From Fidelibacterota bacterium (GTDB lineage: Bacteria; Fidelibacterota; JAANXI01), in NCBI GenBank assembly GCA_018263365.1, contig JAANXI010000099.1, forward strand, positions 1 to 7,587: a stretch of 7,587 bases of DNA. Reading direction: 5' to 3'. The position numbers and the translations under genes were made by a program. Within the stretch, counting starts at the first letter, position 1, and every line of letters starts with the position of its first letter. A model generated the notes under the pieces. It saw only the letters and a program-made list of their open reading frames with translations. It was not told where the DNA came from and ran no database searches. Below, in pieces: positions 4,813-7,587 of the stretch.

Positions 4813-7587
4813 TTTAATAAGTATGAGTTTCCGTGTTTGACTGAATTTCCGATCTGCTGCCTGTGCATCGAGGGTGTAAAAGTACATTCCGGAGGTAAGG
4901 TTATCGGCATCCCAGCGAATGGTGTGGTATCCGGCTGTCTGGCGTCCCATGACAATCTCCTCCACCAGTTGTCCCCGGAGATTAAATACCCGGAACCGGA
5001 CTTTTCCTGCCCTGGGAAGCGCATACCTGACAGCCGTCTCCGCGTTAAACGGATTCGGATAGTTCTGGGCCACCGTGAATTCCGTTGGGAGTGAGTTATT
5101 CCCGGATTCGATTGCGGTGGGTACCTGCACATCCGGCGGTTCAATATACTGAGTGCTGTAGAGTTGAAACTGCCCCGGTCCCAGCGTGAACATACTATCT
5201 GTATTAGTCACCTCAAGCGTATCGCCGGTGAAATATTCATACCAGGTTCCCGTATATTGAAAATTCGGATTCATTTCCACAGGCGTCACTCCAAAATTTC
5301 CTATGATATTGACATCCATCGAGGAGTGAGTCAGCTGGATGCGGCGCCCTGTTTCTCCCCGCCCCACACGCATACTCACTGCTGTTTCCGGATCGGTGAA
5401 CACGTCATAACTATTCCGGAGATCGAGCAGCGCCTGAAAAAACTTGTACAGGTTATAACGCGCCGGATGATCCAGATACTCCCAGTGGATGGGTTTGGGC
5501 GAGGTCCTGCCGGGACCGGATTCCGGGAGGTACTCGTCATATCCCAGTTCCCCGAATTGCCACATCATCTTTGGGCCGGGATAGGTCAGAAAGAACGTTG
5601 CGACAAGCTGAATCCGCTGGAGGGCTGTTTCCAATTCCGTGATATCGTAATTTCCGCTGCTGTTCCCATACTGGAGGTTTTTGTACATAAGCCACGGTTT
5701 ATCATGACTCTCCATATAAGTGACAAGATGCGGTTCCGACCATGATCGATTGCCGTAATATCCCCAGGAGAGATCGGACGATCTGGAGCCATCGTTCAAA
5801 TATCCCATGGCCGACTGGCTGTAAGGCCCGTTCATATTTCCCCATGCCATCATGCCGTAGTTGGTCAGCTGCTGTTCTTCCGAATTCTCGGCAAAATGCT
5901 CCAGAATCACATAGGCACCGGAATCAACCGCCCACAGCTGGTCAGCCATCCGCTCCAGAATGGCAATACGCGAAGCGTCATATTCTCCCCATGCCCCCAC
6001 ATCACTGGTAAATTGCTGGGTAAATCCCTTGGAGAGGTCGAACCGAAAACCATCGGCGTGATATTCGGTGAGCCAGTATTCGTTCACCCGGTCAACAAAA
6101 TATTGGGTCGCCTGACTTTCATGATTAAAATCATATCCCACATTGTACGGGTGTCGTGCTGTTGTATTATACCAGGGATTCTCGGAAGTCGGAGCGCCGT
6201 AATTCCCTTCATTATACAGTCTGACCAAAGGTGATTGTCCGAATGAGTGGTTCAACACTATATCCAAAATCACCGCCATACCCCGGGAATGACAATCGTC
6301 AATAAATGCCTTCAGCTCCGCAGCCGGACCGTAATATTTATCCGGGGCAAAGTAAAATGCCGGATTATACCCCCAGCTGATATTTCCCTCGAATTCATTG
6401 ACGGGCATCAGCTCGATAGCAGTCACACCCAGCCTGTCCAGATAATCCAGCGTATCGATGAGGGTAGCATAATCATGGGCGTCCAGGAAATCCCGAATGA
6501 GCAGCTCATAGATGACCAGGTCTTCATTGGCTGGCCGGGTATAGTTATCCGTCGTCCAGGTGTAATCCGTTTGTGTGGGATTAATTATCCCGACCATTTC
6601 GCTGGTTTTATTGTACGGATACGGCTTCAAGTCAGGATACGTGCTACCGGAGATATACTGATCGTTCCACGGATCGAGCACCTTCTGAGTGTACGGATCT
6701 GCGACCCGAATATCGCCGTCAATCAGGTATTGGAAGGCATATTCATCGCCGGGATTTAAGTCGTCAATGGTTATCCACCAGAGGACGCTATCCGAATTGA
6801 CCACCTGCCGGTTCATGTAATAGGTCGTATCGACTTTCCAGTCGTTGAAATCGCCGATGACATAGATGAAATCCTTGTACGGAGCAAACAGGGAGAGCGT
6901 CACGGAGTTATCATCGTTATAGGTAATCCCATCCTCAATTCCCTGGGGGCGGGGCGCATCATTCACGGGCGGGTTTACCATTGCGATGAAGCTCGTGGAA
7001 TCACGGACGCCGGCCGTATCCACGGCCACCAGATACAAGGTATGTGCACCCATGTCCATATTGCCGCCGCTGAGGGAGTAATTCAAAGTATCTTCAACGG
7101 TTGCTTCCAGCACGGCACTGTCTGTTATGAGATAAAGGGAATCGAGCTGCGTTCCGATGGCAGCTGCCGTCCCCCTGATTGGCAGGACACTCTGTTGATC
7201 CAGAAAGGACGGCGAACGCAATGGATCGCCGTAGGACAGGTCGAGAGCCGGTTCAATCAGGACGGCGCTCATGCCGGATTCATACAGATCCATGAAAATA
7301 TCGCCGCCGCCCTCTGCGCGTCCTGACTGGCTGCCGTCAGCATTCCTGAAAACTAAGGCCAGTTGTAATACCACTTCACTTTCCGGAGCGCCATAAAATT
7401 CGTACACATCGCCGATCGGTAATTTCCAGATGTCGTCCTCAACGTGAGTCAGTACCGGCGCATTGGTTGTGCCCCAATCGCCAACAACATACTGCCAATC
7501 CGTGGGCCCGGAACTGTTCTCCGTAATTAGTCCGGTATGGGCATACATCGTTCCGGTAAAGCCTTCGAGTCCCCCGTCGCCGCGATC
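4810..7587 (-). CDS. Secreted GH13 alpha-amylase-family glycoside hydrolase with type IX-like C-terminal sorting domain (5' end outside window)
   Basis: The frame is open to the window edge: 13 codons (DRGDGGLEGFTGT) precede the Met at 7548, so 925 residues are visible and the signal peptide lies outside. Numbering from that Met: an N-terminal beta domain (before 1 to about 90; MYAHTGLI, YVVGDWG, LVFRNADGS) of a kind I recall from secreted FCB amylases; an Ig-like module (about 115-195); a CBM48/E-set domain (about 205-300, GDFNDW to Trp237); the GH13 barrel (about 345-700); a C-terminal beta domain; and an Ig-like sorting tail (about 820-912, QNYPNPFN from 828, SGMYFYTLDA). GH13 motifs are present: region I DIVLNH (Asp429-His434); region II GFRFDLSKG with nucleophile Asp504 and Arg502; acid/base Glu550 in VILEHF; region IV ESHD with His615-Asp616. 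The expected activity is hydrolysis of alpha-1,4 and possibly alpha-1,6 glucosidic bonds in starch, glycogen or pullulan outside the cell. Subfamily and exact product are not determinable here. Region IV continues as KPW, which is unusual. First gene of an apparent operon with the ABC ATPase. Confidence 0.93.
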   Translation of the reverse strand, partial: DRGDGGLEGFTGTMYAHTGLITENSSGPTDWQYVVGDWGTTNAPVLTHVEDDIWKLPIGDVYEFYGAPESEVVLQLALVFRNADGSQSGRAEGGGDIFMDLYESGMSAVLIEPALDLSYGDPLRSPSFLDQQSVLPIRGTAAAIGTQLDSLYLITDSAVLEATVEDTLNYSLSGGNMDMGAHTLYLVAVDTAGVRDSTSFIAMVNPPVNDAPRPQGIEDGITYNDDNSVTLSLFAPYKDFIYVIGDFNDWKVDTTYYMNRQVVNSDSVLWWITIDDLNPGDEYAFQYLIDGDIRVADPYTQKVLDPWNDQYISGSTYPDLKPYPYNKTSEMVGIINPTQTDYTWTTDNYTRPANEDLVIYELLIRDFLDAHDYATLIDTLDYLDRLGVTAIELMPVNEFEGNISWGYNPAFYFAPDKYYGPAAELKAFIDDCHSRGMAVILDIVLNHSFGQSPLVRLYNEGNYGAPTSENPWYNTTARHPYNVGYDFNHESQATQYFVDRVNEYWLTEYHADGFRFDLSKGFTQQFTSDVGAWGEYDASRIAILERMADQLWAVDSGAYVILEHFAENSEEQQLTNYGMMAWGNMNGPYSQSAMGYLNDGSRSSDLSWGYYGNRSWSEPHLVTYMESHDKPWLMYKNLQYGNSSGNYDITELETALQRIQLVATFFLTYPGPKMMWQFGELGYDEYLPESGPGRTSPKPIHWEYLDHPARYNLYKFFQALLDLRNSYDVFTDPETAVSMRVGRGETGRRIQLTHSSMDVNIIGNFGVTPVEMNPNFQYTGTWYEYFTGDTLEVTNTDSMFTLGPGQFQLYSTQYIEPPDVQVPTAIESGNNSLPTEFTVAQNYPNPFNAETAVRYALPRAGKVRFRVFNLRGQLVEEIVMGRQTAGYHTIRWDADNLTSGMYFYTLDAQAADRKFSQTRKLILIK

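Noticed and set aside
4163..4840. Plus-strand open frame of 225 codons
   Set aside because: It lies opposite the ABC ATPase, whose catalytic motifs are all intact; its His-rich composition is what an antisense reading of this gene gives.
1..7587. CRISPR array, tRNA, rRNA, insertion sequence
   Set aside because: Read on both strands, no regularly spaced repeat, cloverleaf, ribosomal motif, transposase or terminal inverted repeat was recognised.

Overview
The window looks like a bacterial chromosome fragment, most likely from a non-Bacteroidetes lineage of the FCB superphylum (Calditrichota, Marinimicrobia, Ignavibacteria or relatives). This rests on recall of families, not on a search. The main clue is the C-terminus of the large secreted amylase, an Ig-like tail with the QNYPNPFN signature that resembles a type IX secretion sorting domain and is typical of those lineages. 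A lipoprotein with a clear lipobox also indicates an envelope with a periplasm or outer surface.

Layout: six of the seven genes lie on the minus strand. Read in transcription order from the right edge they are: (1) a large secreted GH13 alpha-amylase-family enzyme whose 5' end lies outside the window; (2) a MalK/UgpC-type sugar ABC transporter ATPase starting 8 bases after the amylase stop; (3) a 415-base AT-rich non-coding stretch; (4) a lipoprotein with a PKD/Ig-like module and two carboxypeptidase-regulatory-like repeats; (5) a single-domain response regulator lacking its first strand and acidic pocket; (6) a DUF1992 protein starting 7 bases after the regulator stop; (7) a RarD-type EamA permease. 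At the left edge an HNH-type protein with a C-terminal helix-turn-helix runs on the plus strand, convergent with rarD.

How the genes may work together: amylase plus ATPase form a plausible alpha-glucan module, in which the enzyme cuts starch- or glycogen-like polymers outside the cell and the ATPase powers uptake of the oligosaccharides. No binding protein or permease is in view, so the ATPase may be shared with permeases encoded elsewhere. The regulator and DUF1992 genes look translationally coupled, but no functional link is known to me. The other genes look like independent housekeeping or accessory genes.

I see no clear undescribed multi-gene system. The spots most worth a second look are the apparent break at about 2330-2390, where a truncated receiver domain sits beside a plus-strand terminator with no nearby plus-strand gene, and the HNH protein whose usual metal-binding Asn appears to be replaced.
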